Shown: positions 41,601 to 50,499 of the stretch, piece by piece
Layout: the number at the start of each line of letters is the position of its first letter
Numbering within the stretch: position 1 is the first letter of the stretch
NCBI GenBank assembly: GCA_030849075.1
Contig: JASAOO010003546.1
Location: 52,049 to 116,048, forward strand
DNA: 64,000 nucleotides
From: Zelonia costaricensis
Lineage: Eukaryota; Euglenozoa; Kinetoplastea; Trypanosomatida; Trypanosomatidae
Reading direction: 5' to 3'
Position numbers and translations under genes: made by a program
Notes under the pieces: generated by a model
The model's input: only the letters and a program-made list of their open reading frames with translations
What the model was told of the DNA's origin: nothing
The model's database searches: none

Positions 41601-44600
41601 CGCTGCCGGCCTACCTCGTGTCGCAGCACGCGACGCTGCAGACGCTGGCCAACACGTACGTGGAGGAGCTCGTGCAGCTCGTGCGCAGCGGCGCCGTGCG
41701 CGAGTACGTGACGTCGACGACGAGCGGCCTTGTCCACTCCTTCTTCCACATGATGGAGGGGTACGTCAGGAGCTTCGAGGTGGGTAAGTCCGCTGCTGGG
41801 CAGCTGCAGGTGCCGCCGGAGCGGCTCGCCGTCATGGCCGGCGCCGTGCCGCCGCTCTTCTTCTTCTCGCTCGTTTGGAGCGTGGGGGCGACGTGCGACG
41901 AGGCGGGTCGGCAGGTCTTCTCTTCGACGGTGCGGCGGCTGGCGGAGGCCAACGGGCACAGCCAGTACCTGCCGCAGCCCGACACCGCCGCCGCCGCGGC
42001 GGATGGCGCTGACGCGGCGAGCCCCGGCGACGTCTTCTTGTACGACTACGTGTACCGCTACGACCCGGCCGGTGTGGTGGAGGAGGACGGCGCGGCGGCA
42101 AGCGCGGGGGCGGACAGCGGGGCCGCTGCAGCTGCTGCGTCCGCTGCGGCCGTCGGTGGCAGCTGGGTGCACTGGACGCGTGAGCAGCCGGCCTTCGCCA
42201 TCCAGAACGGCGCCCGCTTCGACGACATCATCGTCCCGACAATCGACAGCACGCGGCAGAACTACGTGCTGCAGCACCTCATGGCGCAGAAGATCCACGT
42301 CGCGGCGGTGGGGCCGACGGGCACGGGCAAGTCCATCTCCCTCGGTCGTCTCGTCCTCGGCGGCGGCATGCCGAGCGCCTTCCTCGGTCTCAACTTCACC
42401 TTCTCAGCGCAGACCAAGTGCACGGTGCTGCAGGACTCGCTGATGGCCAAGTTCGACAAGCGCCGCTCGCACGTGTACGGCGCGCCAGCTGGCAAGCACT
42501 TTCTGATCTTCATCGACGACGCGAACCTGCCGCAGCCGGAGAAGTACGGCGCGCAGCCGCCCGTGGAGCTGCTGCGGCAGATGCTGGCACAGGGCGGCTT
42601 CTACAACTTCACCGGCGGCATCAAGTGGTCTTCGATCATCGACTGCTCGCTGGTGCTGGCGATGGGCCCACCCGGTGGGGGTCGCAGCCACATCACGAAC
42701 CGGTTCATGCGCTACTTCAACTACCTCGCCTTCCCCGACATGTCCGACGCGTCGAAGCGGACGATTCTGCACGCCATCCTCGCCGGCGGTCTCGGCCACC
42801 GCGGCCTGCTGGACCGCTTCAGTAGCATTGCCAAGTCGATGGTGGACAGCACGCTGCGTGTCTTTGGCAAGTGCACGCAGGTTTTCCTGCCCACGCCGGC
42901 GCACGTGCACTACTCCTTCAACATGCGCGACGTCATGCGGGTCTTCCCGCTGCTCTACGCCGCGGACAAGTCGGTGCTGCAGAGTGAGACGTCCTTCGTG
43001 CGGCTGTGGATGCACGAGGTGCAGCGCGTCTTCTACGACCGCCTGATCGACGACAAGGACAAGGGACTCTTCATTGACTTCCTCAACGAGGAGCTGCCGA
43101 CGATGGGGGTGCGTCAGTCGTACCACGAGGTGGTCAAGGCGGACCGGCTCATCTTCGGCGACGTGCTGAGCGACAAGGGCGTGTACGAGCAGATCACCAA
43201 CATGGACGCCCTCGCCAATCGGATGAACGAGCTGCTGGACACGTACAACGACGAGAACGAGGTCAAGATGAACCTCGTCCTCTTCCTCGACGCCATCGAG
43301 CACGTCTGCCGCATCTCGCGCGTGCTGCGCCTGCCCAACGGGCACTGCCTCCTCCTCGGCGTGGGTGGATCGGGCCGCAAGTCGCTGACGCGGCTCGCGT
43401 GCTCGCTGATTGCCGAGATGGAGGTGTTCACGATTGAGCTGACCAAGAGCTTCGGCGTCAAGGAGTGGCACGAGAGCTTGGCGAAGCTGCTGCTCGAGTG
43501 CGGCAAGGACGAAAAGAAGCGCACCTTCCTCTTCTCCGACACGCAGCTGGTGCACCCCACCTTCCTCGAGGACGTGGCGGGCCTGCTCATCTCCGGCGAC
43601 GTGCCGAACCTCTTCGAGGACCAGGACGTCGAGCTCATCAACGACAAGTTCCGCGGCGTCTGCCTCAGCGAGAACCTCCCCACCACGAAGGTCTCCGTCT
43701 ACGCCCGCTTCGTGAAGGAGGCACGCGCGAACCTGCACATCGTCCTGGCCTTCTCGCCCATCGGTGAGGCCTTCCGCAGCCGCCTGCGCATGTTCCCGTC
43801 GCTCATCGCGTGCTGCACGATCGACTGGTTCGCCGAGTGGCCCTCCGAGGCGCTGCTCTCCGTCGCCACAGTGCAGCTGGACGACGGCGCCGACCAGCTT
43901 GGCGGGGTTGGCATCGAGGAGCTGGCGGACTGCTTCCAGGCCGTGCACCTCGCGGCCGCCAGCGTGACGGAGCGCTTCTTCACCGAGACGCGGCGCCGCT
44001 CGTACGTGACGCCGACCTCGTACCTGTCGCTGCTGTCCAACTTCAAGACCATGGCTGCGGCGAAGCGCCGCTTCATTCACGAGCAGCGCGGCCGGCTCGA
44101 GAAGGGCCTCGAGAAGCTGCGCGACACGGAGGTGCAGGTGGCCGAGCTGGAGGCGCAGCTCAAGGCGCAGCAGCCGGTGCTCGTCGCGAAGAAGGCGGAG
44201 ATCCAGCTCATGATGGAGCGGCTCGTCGTGGACCGCAAGGAGGCCGCGCTGAAGGAGGCGGACGCGCGGCGCGAGGAGGCCGAGGCCTCGGTGAAGGCCG
44301 AGGAGTGCGCCAAGATGCGGCGCGAGTGCGCGGACCGGCTTGCCGAGGCGGAGCCGGCGCTGGTGGAGGCGGTGAAGGTGCTGTCGAAGATCAAGGCGGC
44401 CGAGATCTCGGAGCTGAACAAGTACGCGAACCCGCCCAAGGGTGTGCAGTACGTCATGGAGGCCGTCGCGCTACTGCTCACCTTTGGCAACTGCCCGAAG
44501 GAGTTCTACAGCGGGCCGGCGGGTGGGCGCAAGGTGCCGGACTGGTGGCTGTGCGCCAAGTCGTACATGAAGGACGCGAACAAGCTGCTCGACCTGCTCG

Positions 44601-47600
44601 TGCAGCCGCCAGAGAAGGGCGGCTTCAACCGCGAGGCGATGGACACGGCCCTCATGGAGAAGGTGCGGGTGTACTACGACAACGAGGAGTTCCAGCCGGA
44701 GAAGGTGAAGGCCGTCTCGCTGCCGTGCATGGCCATGTGCCAGTGGGTGCGGGCCATGTACAAGTGGTTCTTCGTCAACCGCGAGATCCAGCCGCTGCGC
44801 GAGCGGCTCGCCGCGACCGAGGCGGAGCTCGCGATCGTGACGGAGGCGCTGCGCGTGACGCAGGCGACGCTGGACCGCGTCATCGCGGCCGTCGCGGCGC
44901 TGGAGAAGGAGTACAACGACGCCCTCAACACGCAGGCCGCCCTCGAGGCAGAGGTGGAGCGGACGTCGCTGAAGCTGCAGCGTGCCGGCCGCCTCATCGA
45001 CGGTCTCGGTGGCGAGAAGAGCCGCTGGGTGACGCTGGTGGAGCAGTACACGGAGCAGGAGCGGTACATCGTCGGCGACATGGTCGTGGCGGCCGCCACC
45101 GTGGCCTACTGCGGCCCCCTCACCGCGCCGTACCGCCACGATGTGCGGGCGCAGTGGAAGGCGCGCCTCACCGCGGCCAGCATCGAGACGAGCGCCGACT
45201 TCGACCTCGTCGCCACCTCTGGCGATGCCGTGCAGATCCAGGAGTGGCAGCTGTGCGGGCTGCCGACAGACGCGCTCTCGACCGAGAACGCCATAATTCT
45301 CGCCAACTCGCGCAACTGGCCGCTGCTGATCGACCCGCAGGGCCAGGCGAACTCATGGGTGCGCAACGTGCACCGCAACGACAACCTGCAGGTGTGCAAG
45401 GCATCCAACGAGAAGTTCATGAAGACGGTCGAGAACGCGATTCGGCTGGGGCTGCCGTGCCTCATAGAGAACGTCGGCGAGTCGCTCGACGCGGCGCTGG
45501 AGCCGGTGCTGCTCAAGAACGTGTTCCTGATCGGCAGCACCCCGCACGTCCGCATCGGCGACAGCGCCATTCCGTACGACAAGAACTTCCGGCTGTACCT
45601 GACGACGAAGCTGCCGAACCCGACGTACACGCCGGAGACGATCGTGACGGTGTCGCTGCTGAACTTCTTCATCACGCCGAGCGGGCTGGAGGAGCAGCTG
45701 CTGGGGAAGACGGTGGAGAAGGAGCGCAACGACCTCGAGCTGGAGAAGCAGCGCCTCACCCGCAGCAACGCCGAGAAGAAGCGCGAGCTGAAGGAGCTGC
45801 AGGACAGCATTCTCGTGCTGCTGGAGGAGGCCGAGGGCGACATCCTCGAGCAGGAGGAGCTCATCATCACCCTCGAGAAGAGTAAGGCCAAGTCGACCGA
45901 GATCAACGAGGAGCTGGGCAAGGCGAAGGTGATGGAGACGGTGATCGATGAGACCCGCAACCGCTACCGCCCGCACGCGGAGCGCGGCTCGCTGCTCTTC
46001 TTCTGCGTCTCGCAGCTCGCCATCGTCGACCCGATGTACCAGTTCTCGCTGCAGTGGTTCATGAACCTCTTCCTCAACGCCGTCGACAACGCGGCGCAGC
46101 CGCAGCCGCCGGAGGAGGGAGGTGAGGACGGGGCTGCCGGCGTCGACCTCGTCGCGCTGCGGGTGTACAACCTGATGGACTACTTCACGTACTCCTTCTA
46201 CGGCAACGTCTGCCGCTCCCTCTTCGAGAAGCACAAGCTGACCTTCTCTTTTTACCTATGCGCCAGCCTTGTACAGCACAACGGGCAGATGGTGGACGCC
46301 GAGTACCGCTATCTGCTGACCGGCCCCACCGGCAGCGTGCCGGCAAACGCCATGGCAAACCCGGCGCCGACGTGGCTGACAGACGGCAGTTGGGCAGAGG
46401 TTCTTTTCCTCAGCACGCACTTGCCCACCTTCGCGGGGTTCGCCGAGCACGTGCGGGACAACATCCAGCACTACAAGGACCTCTTCGACAGCAACGAGGC
46501 CGACGTCTTCCCGCTGGCCGGCGAGTGGCGCGAGAAGGCGACGCCGATGGAGCGGCTCGTCGTGATGCGGTGCTTCCGCGTGGACAAGGTAGCGCCCACG
46601 ATCCAGCACTTCATCGAGCACTACATGGGGCCCCGCTACATTGTCGTGCCGCAGTTCGACTTGATGGACGCGTACAAGGACAGCGACTGTCTGACGCCGC
46701 TCATCTTCATCAACTCGGCCGGGTCGGACCCGATGAACGACCTGCTGCGGTTCGCCGAGACGATGCGGATGTCGAAGCGGCTGGACAAGGTGTCGCTGGG
46801 GCAGGGGCAGGGCAGGAAGGCCGAGGAGCTCATCCGTGGCGCGCGGGAGAAGGGGCAGTGGGTGCTGCTGCAGAACTGCCACCTCGCCTCGTCGTGGATG
46901 CCGACGCTGGAGTCGATCGTGGAGAGCTTCACTGCCGAGACGGTAAAGAAGGAGTTCCGGCTGTGGCTGACGTCGATGCCGTCCTCCAGCTTCCCGGTCG
47001 CGGTGCTGCAGACGGCCGTGAAGATGACGAACGAGCCGCCGATGGGGCTGCGGGCGAATGTGACCCGCTCGTACTACGGCTTCACCCCCGAGGACCTCGA
47101 GCAGGAGGAGAAGCCCGGCGAGTTCAAGAAGATGGTGTTCGCGGTGTGCCTCTTCCACGGCGTCATCCAGGAGCGGCGCAAGTTCGGCTCTCTCGGCTTC
47201 AACATCGCCTACGAGTTCAACGACTCGGACCGCAACGTGTGCCTGCTGCAGCTGCGCAAGTTCCTCGCCATGTACGACGGCATCCCGTACGACGTGCTGA
47301 CCTTCTTGACGGGCGAGATCAACTACGGTGGGCGCGTCACGGACGACTGGGACCGGCGCTGCCTCATGACCCTCATCGAGCACTTCATCAACCCCGACGT
47401 GCTGCGCGACGGCTACGCCTTCTCGCCGTCCGGGCTGTACCACACCCTCGAGCCGAGCAACCGCAAGCACTACCTCGACTACCTCGACTCCTGGCCGCTC
47501 AATCCACAGCCTGAGATCTTCGGTCTGCACGAGAACGCCGACATTACGTGCGCGCAGAACACCACCCACAGCATCTTGTCGACCGTGCTCGCGCTCGAGT

Positions 47601-48481
47601 CGCGCGGCGGCGCGGGGGCGGCGGTCGGCTCGCGCGAGCAGCTGCTCACCGCCACGGCGACCGAGATTGCGGGGAAGCTGCCGCAGCCGTTCGACATGGC
47701 CGCCTTCACCGCCAAGTACCCGACCAAGTATGAGGAGTCGATGAACACCGTCCTCGTGCAGGAGGCGGGCCGATACAACCGCCTGCTCAAGTTCATTCAC
47801 ACGAGCCTGGCCGAGTTCCTCAAGGCGGTGCGCGGCGAGGTGGTCATGTCGGCCGAGCTGGAGGCGGTTGGGTCGAGCTTCTTCGTGAACAGCGTGCCGA
47901 CGGCGTGGAGTGCCCTGGCGTACCCGTCGCTGAAGCCGCTGTCGAACTGGGTCGAGGACCTGGTGCGGCGCGTCCGGTTTATCTCCGACTGGTATGCGCA
48001 GGGGCCGCCGGCCGCCTTCTGGTTCGGCGGCTTCTTCTTCCCCCAGGCGTTCCTCACTGGCACCCTGCAGAACCACGCGCGCCGGGTGCACCAGGCCATC
48101 GACAGCATCTCGTTCCAGTTCGCGCTGCAGCCCCCGTCACTTGACCACAAGACGGCTACACACCCGGAGAAGGGCGCCCTCGTCTACGGCCTCTACCTCG
48201 AGGGCGCGCGCTGGGACGCGGAGCAGCACTCGCTCGCCGAGTCGCGGCCGAAGGAGCTGTACGTGGAGATGCCGATGATTCTGCTCGACCCGATCGTCAA
48301 CCGCGTCCGCAACGCCGCGGACTACGTGTGCCCCGTGTACAAGACGCTGACCCGCGCTGGCACGCTCAGCACGACGGGACACTCGACCAACTTCGTCCTC
48401 CCCATCGAAATCCCAACCACCGTCCGTTCCGCGCACTGGATCGAGCGCGGCACGGCCTGCGTCGTCTCCCTCAACTACTGA
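35690..48481 (+). CDS. Dynein heavy chain, axonemal inner-arm type
   Basis: The 4263-residue motor would drive flagellar beating as an axonemal dynein. N-terminal stem and linker occupy about 1-1480. Four ATP-site P-loops are intact: AAA1 GPAGTGKT (1519-1526), AAA2 GPAGSGKT (1800-1807), AAA3 GPTGTGKS (2208-2215) and AAA4 GVGGSGRKS (2557-2565). The AAA1 Walker B is seen in WACFDEFNR and the AAA3 counterpart in FIDDANLPQPEKYGAQPP. The coiled-coil stalk with microtubule-binding tip spans about 2790-3110, followed by AAA5 (NSRNWPLLIDPQGQ, about 3200), AAA6 and a C-terminal domain ending CVVSLNY. Length and motif wording favour a single-headed inner-arm heavy chain (DNAH1/3/6/7/12 group) over outer-arm or cytoplasmic dyneins; the subtype is not settled. 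Ala/Pro inserts occur at about 1288-1310 and 2098-2160. The ATG at 35690 is the first in frame. Confidence 0.95.
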   Translation: MLQSFLRPRSAMEAAAAEALPTAGTTMESHHHGTAHGAAGAGDWGASSTAGLQARGAGDFDETDNDASAPAKRGKLPISSTYKESALRFPTASAGTFEPKVQVPYAYKRGRMPRDVEIERRRRLYDSENVDRLLHVSGLTWEALARRSAQSLPLEIFDDTSYDCRNPSEWMAMAAMAPTQSARFLPAEAVSYRADTDSFELRPCRVVGWLEDTNTIQLHWGATPPPDAFPRPGAGARTAAVVEEETVTLPRVFVRLLAEDPIVYVQRLVHAHTQRHKTTSWILYRLCCDSMPVASLEELDAGLAQRLRHLGTDIPQLSPAEFPDVAQRVERLVSEITLEWQRSHNRLLLRDRLSTDESVARTVVTSTHMDPEELLHGPNLAVDRSDLGNPATVISVEGDNFSFEDREQAFTFATYFTQPEVVQALTGVRRECMRVLEGSLFSLPKERQLPLAVFVKRQREHLAAASRQLKGEWLPRICETIVGSFQSAGKGWLNTREAKQNIYEMSKLKKFFMTVKFMMEDTLFQLVYNSLQSFADFFEEVSDFTVTVQDMNHVSNAWPGSDADDCVEKQPLFTIDLTEREGHFSYSISFDDFEAAIVELFNDAIVCTESIPQVERYVMTQYFWSRDGEGPFLDSVKKEEEHVCLLRERVQKAVRSSLVPLQTYLRTYDELLPLIQLDQAQFIKAYAEAGHGMDEMKEEIAQHLRAKKSLAERLPLFLTVGNFVVDCQSFSYLMSMKEEELAKLVMRLIGKTGREEAMHVREAFTRLVNTIEKVPQSPEKLYELFAFMDSMGEQVAELVEHIAEVRQCYTILDGFQFELTDDESRLKWEAIGWPRQLTLRSHAVRKQLELVQEELHSGLQKRQEEFSKRVEQLQRVVATFSKHTEAAEADKVAAEVKTHNIEIRQCIEEARSINSDQRLFGDKLSDYRNVFELDKEFKPYSDLWLTTYTWQESYRRWRTDAFTTLDAGEIEATVTAAFKTMASLAKTFKDKAAMLKIVEEIKSAVEEFKPWVPFLSSLRHPGMKERHWVGLSEKLGMKLVPGDTLMLLQDCEPLLAHQETIISYCEVAAKESQIETTLKDMRAKWESKCFVIEAYKETGTYILKDTSEVVELLDEHLNLTQQLQFSPFKGYFEEAITDWERSLNLISDTLEQWLECQRAWRYLEPILNSEDIAMQLPRLSALFEKVDRTWRRVMGNAHAQPNVLEYCIGTNKLLDHLREANRVLEEVQRGLNDYLADKRQTFPRFYFLSDEELLEILSQAKEVRRIDANITKLFEGIYRLQWNNVHPSGAGQEAAAAAAPAPAQETITGFYSGEGEYIPAATPVVPAGNVEEWLKLVEKMMKDGVHAQVKQATEAYLGTRRSEWVLQWPAQAVIAVAQVYWTQGCEEALTSKGEVGGFAKVLDKQLRQLVEVVQSPLTAVQQINMGALITIEVHAKDTIDSMQAAKVASTQSFEWMKQLRFYFDHSDGYCHIRQVDAHFIYGGEYLGNTARLVVTPLTDRIYLTLTGALALCLGGAPAGPAGTGKTETTKDLAKALSKQCVVFNCQEGMTFRSMGKFFKGLAWTGAWACFDEFNRIDVEVLSVVAQQVTDLQQACSTKQYRILFEESDILVDPTHAIFITMNPGYAGRTELPDNLKVLFRPVACMVPDYAMIGEIRLFSYGYQKARGLAQKMVMTFKLSSEQLSSQDHYDFGMRAVNTVISAAGLNKRERPNDDEDELLLRALRDSNVPKFLKDDILLFEGIISDLFPGTALPQSDYGAVVPALTTAITDAHQQPVQAFVQKCLQLYDITTLRHGLMLVGPAGSGKTASFTALQHALSDCAARQAKGENVGSRRFQKVYTHICNPKSVTMDQLYGAYDENGEWKDGVLCVLFRCAAKYGDEGNLIGKHWVMFDGPVDALWIESMNTVLDENKKLCLVSGEIIQMNRDMTMMFEVEDLAVASPATVSRCGMIYLDPTTCVPVTALITSWVASLPAYLVSQHATLQTLANTYVEELVQLVRSGAVREYVTSTTSGLVHSFFHMMEGYVRSFEVGKSAAGQLQVPPERLAVMAGAVPPLFFFSLVWSVGATCDEAGRQVFSSTVRRLAEANGHSQYLPQPDTAAAAADGADAASPGDVFLYDYVYRYDPAGVVEEDGAAASAGADSGAAAAAASAAAVGGSWVHWTREQPAFAIQNGARFDDIIVPTIDSTRQNYVLQHLMAQKIHVAAVGPTGTGKSISLGRLVLGGGMPSAFLGLNFTFSAQTKCTVLQDSLMAKFDKRRSHVYGAPAGKHFLIFIDDANLPQPEKYGAQPPVELLRQMLAQGGFYNFTGGIKWSSIIDCSLVLAMGPPGGGRSHITNRFMRYFNYLAFPDMSDASKRTILHAILAGGLGHRGLLDRFSSIAKSMVDSTLRVFGKCTQVFLPTPAHVHYSFNMRDVMRVFPLLYAADKSVLQSETSFVRLWMHEVQRVFYDRLIDDKDKGLFIDFLNEELPTMGVRQSYHEVVKADRLIFGDVLSDKGVYEQITNMDALANRMNELLDTYNDENEVKMNLVLFLDAIEHVCRISRVLRLPNGHCLLLGVGGSGRKSLTRLACSLIAEMEVFTIELTKSFGVKEWHESLAKLLLECGKDEKKRTFLFSDTQLVHPTFLEDVAGLLISGDVPNLFEDQDVELINDKFRGVCLSENLPTTKVSVYARFVKEARANLHIVLAFSPIGEAFRSRLRMFPSLIACCTIDWFAEWPSEALLSVATVQLDDGADQLGGVGIEELADCFQAVHLAAASVTERFFTETRRRSYVTPTSYLSLLSNFKTMAAAKRRFIHEQRGRLEKGLEKLRDTEVQVAELEAQLKAQQPVLVAKKAEIQLMMERLVVDRKEAALKEADARREEAEASVKAEECAKMRRECADRLAEAEPALVEAVKVLSKIKAAEISELNKYANPPKGVQYVMEAVALLLTFGNCPKEFYSGPAGGRKVPDWWLCAKSYMKDANKLLDLLVQPPEKGGFNREAMDTALMEKVRVYYDNEEFQPEKVKAVSLPCMAMCQWVRAMYKWFFVNREIQPLRERLAATEAELAIVTEALRVTQATLDRVIAAVAALEKEYNDALNTQAALEAEVERTSLKLQRAGRLIDGLGGEKSRWVTLVEQYTEQERYIVGDMVVAAATVAYCGPLTAPYRHDVRAQWKARLTAASIETSADFDLVATSGDAVQIQEWQLCGLPTDALSTENAIILANSRNWPLLIDPQGQANSWVRNVHRNDNLQVCKASNEKFMKTVENAIRLGLPCLIENVGESLDAALEPVLLKNVFLIGSTPHVRIGDSAIPYDKNFRLYLTTKLPNPTYTPETIVTVSLLNFFITPSGLEEQLLGKTVEKERNDLELEKQRLTRSNAEKKRELKELQDSILVLLEEAEGDILEQEELIITLEKSKAKSTEINEELGKAKVMETVIDETRNRYRPHAERGSLLFFCVSQLAIVDPMYQFSLQWFMNLFLNAVDNAAQPQPPEEGGEDGAAGVDLVALRVYNLMDYFTYSFYGNVCRSLFEKHKLTFSFYLCASLVQHNGQMVDAEYRYLLTGPTGSVPANAMANPAPTWLTDGSWAEVLFLSTHLPTFAGFAEHVRDNIQHYKDLFDSNEADVFPLAGEWREKATPMERLVVMRCFRVDKVAPTIQHFIEHYMGPRYIVVPQFDLMDAYKDSDCLTPLIFINSAGSDPMNDLLRFAETMRMSKRLDKVSLGQGQGRKAEELIRGAREKGQWVLLQNCHLASSWMPTLESIVESFTAETVKKEFRLWLTSMPSSSFPVAVLQTAVKMTNEPPMGLRANVTRSYYGFTPEDLEQEEKPGEFKKMVFAVCLFHGVIQERRKFGSLGFNIAYEFNDSDRNVCLLQLRKFLAMYDGIPYDVLTFLTGEINYGGRVTDDWDRRCLMTLIEHFINPDVLRDGYAFSPSGLYHTLEPSNRKHYLDYLDSWPLNPQPEIFGLHENADITCAQNTTHSILSTVLALESRGGAGAAVGSREQLLTATATEIAGKLPQPFDMAAFTAKYPTKYEESMNTVLVQEAGRYNRLLKFIHTSLAEFLKAVRGEVVMSAELEAVGSSFFVNSVPTAWSALAYPSLKPLSNWVEDLVRRVRFISDWYAQGPPAAFWFGGFFFPQAFLTGTLQNHARRVHQAIDSISFQFALQPPSLDHKTATHPEKGALVYGLYLEGARWDAEQHSLAESRPKELYVEMPMILLDPIVNRVRNAADYVCPVYKTLTRAGTLSTTGHSTNFVLPIEIPTTVRSAHWIERGTACVVSLNY

Positions 48482-49024
48482 GAGAGGGGGGAGAAGGGGT
48501 CGCGGAAGAGAGAGCGGTGTTGACTGCGTGGGTGGGTGGGGGGTGCGGTTGCTGAAGTCGTCAGTCGCTGGCTCTGACAATTCTTGCTCATTTGCTTGTT
48601 TGTTTGTGCTTTGTTCTTGTGGCCTGCTCGGCCGACTCCGCTCTTCGGTGCGGCTGCGCACGATAGGAGGCCGTTTGCTCGAGAAGAGATGCGGCACTGT
48701 TTGTTTGTTTGGCTGGCTGGCTGGCATGTCTGACGCTGGGAGCGTTCTGACGAGGGGTGGGGGGGTTGTTTGGTGAGCGATGGGTACAGTGGTGTGCCGC
48801 GTCTGTGGGTGTGTGCGTGTCGGTGATGCGATGGTTTTCAGAGGGAGGGGGGAGGGGGTGGGGGCGTCTCTTGCACCGCCATCTCGCTGTCATGTAATTT
48901 GGCTCTACAGCAGCGACACGGTGCGTGCCGCGCATTCGCCCTGCCCCTGCAGAAACACGTACACATACACACACCCAGTGAACATCAGCTGCTTCACGCC
49001 TCGCTCGCTCGCTCCCTCTCTCCC

Positions 49025-49025
<1 letters not shown>

Positions 49026-49089
<64 letters not shown>
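49026..49089 (+). repeat. (TG)n microsatellite, 64 nt with one interruption
   Basis: The longest dinucleotide run in the window, broken once by a T insertion (gtttg). It lies about 550 nt after the dynein stop codon. Confidence 0.95.
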
Positions 49090-49090
<1 letters not shown>

Positions 49091-50091
49091 CGAGGAAAGC
49101 GAGCGCGGCGCTCTTTTTCCCCTCCCGCGTCTCCTCGGCGCGATGGGCTTCTCGGCCGGGCACTCCGCGCCTTTTGTAGCGACAGCACGACGGTGGCCCA
49201 CACACGTCACGAACGCGCAGTTTTGGCTCGGGCTTTGTGTCCCGCTCCTGTTGACTGCACTCTTTGTTTTTTTGTGGTGTGGCGTTTGCGGGGCGCACGT
49301 GCGCGTTGACGTGGGGGGCTTGGCTCGCTCCTCCGTTGCGGTGCACGAGCCCGCGCGTCCGGCTACGACGCAGGCACACGGAGACTCACAGAGACGCCGA
49401 CGCGCTGCACGCCTCCCTCCTCGTTCTCACTCTTGTTTGATGTACACTACTTTCTGTCCAACACCTGGGCACATGTATCATGACCCATCATCATCCTCCA
49501 CACCCGATCGTGGAACTCGAAAAGGAAAGGGAGGGTGCGTGTTTGTGCGTGTGTGTGTGTGGAGGGGGGGGGGCAGAGAGGTGGCGTGAGCGACACTTCT
49601 TCTTTGGCCTTCTTCGACCGCACCTCCATGCCCCACCCTCCCCCTCCCCTTCTCCCCTCCCTCCAACCGCTGGTGCTGCCGAACCCGCTGTGAAGGTGCG
49701 GCGTTGGCCCGATGTGCACGATGGCACGTCAACACGACACACAACGCAAACAAAAAATAAGAAAAGAAAATAATGCTTGTAGACGAAAACTCGAGGGTCT
49801 GCGCAGTTGCGCGGCCGTGTGGTCCGCTGAAAAGGCGCAGCAGGGCACTCGAAGACACGCAGAAGTAGTGTGAGAGGGGCGGAGCCACTTTGCCTGTTCC
49901 ACTGCCGAAGCGCGGCGCGCAGTAGATCCGGACGCTGAGCCCTGCGCTCCCACTTTCTCTTCGCGAGCGGGGACTAGGGCAGCACGAGAAGGCGGACCAG
50001 CTTCTACAAAGGCTCTCCGATGAATCGAGCAGTTGGTCCGCCTCTCGCGTACACACCGGCCCGCGTGCACCCTCCCAGTCCCATCTGCGCC

Positions 50092-50124
50092 TTACTTCCC
50101 ACCCGTACTCCCACTTCTCTGCAG
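50092..50124 (+). promoter_or_regulatory. Candidate trans-splice acceptor for the small basic protein gene
   Basis: The C/T-rich stretch ending ccacttctctgcag places AG at 50123-50124, 85 nt before the ATG at 50209. Splicing here removes the in-frame upstream ATG at 50020 and supports 50209 as the start. Confidence 0.6.
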
Positions 50125-50208
50125 CACATCCACACAGCGTCGCACGCCCGCACCCACGCATTGGCGACTCCTAATCCTTCACGCGTACGCGCAGCAAAGC
50201 ACGGCACA

Positions 50209-50499
50209 ATGGCCCAGAAGTCGCTGCGGAGCAAGTCGAAGCAGAAGAGCGCTGGGGCGCTGCGCAAGTACGTGGGGGAGTCCAAGAAGAAGTCGACTTT
50301 CACGAAGTCCAGGAACACACCCGAGGCGAAGGCGCGGGCGAACTACATCAGCTCCGTCGAGGCCGCCATGGCATCGCGCGTGCCATCGGATCAGCGCTCG
50401 AAGCTGTCTATTGTGCGGTCCGGCGGCCCGATGGAGAAGAAGAAGCACATGAAAAAGCCTCTGACTCGCGGGCGCAAGCGCAAGGGCACCGGCAAGTGA
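50209..50499 (+). CDS. Small basic protein, DUF2423/LLPH-like N-terminus
   Basis: This 96-residue protein is very rich in lysine, arginine and serine. Its first residues, MAQKSLRSKSKQK, resemble the MAKSLRSK start of the DUF2423 family (vertebrate LLPH, yeast Ybl028c), nuclear and nucleolar basic proteins linked to ribosome biogenesis. The middle (about 40-75) has mixed polar residues around NYISSVEAAMASRVPSDQRS. The C-terminus is a strongly basic tail, KKKHMKKPLTRGRKRKGTGK, that would serve as a nuclear or nucleolar signal. The length is in the family's range of about 100-130. The N-terminal match is short, so the family call is tentative, but a real gene is likely. It sits alone between a dynein gene and a hypothetical gene, and the neighbours give no functional hint. 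Confidence 0.7.
   Translation: MAQKSLRSKSKQKSAGALRKYVGESKKKSTFTKSRNTPEAKARANYISSVEAAMASRVPSDQRSKLSIVRSGGPMEKKKHMKKPLTRGRKRKGTGK

Larger units (their letters stand above)
48482..50208 (+). other. Intergenic spacer between dynein and small basic protein genes
   Basis: No gene is supported. G/T-rich sequence follows the dynein stop (48485-48840), then a 64-nt TG run at 49026-49089. Around 49640-49680 the strand is C/T-rich, and 49750-49775 is A-rich. An ATG at 50020 is in frame with the next gene, but probably lies upstream of the splice site at 50123-50124. Confidence 0.55.

Noticed and set aside
37829..48091. Several long antisense frames opposite the dynein gene (for example 37829-40123, 40283-42298, 42404-44080, 46256-48091)
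   Set aside because: They mirror the strongly GC3-biased sense gene, which suppresses stop codons on the other strand, and their Arg/His/Leu/Val-rich translations match no family.
48780..49589. An open frame of 269 codons after the dynein gene
   Set aside because: Its length depends on the 64-nt TG run, which translates to repeated Cys/Val, and the rest lacks coding character.
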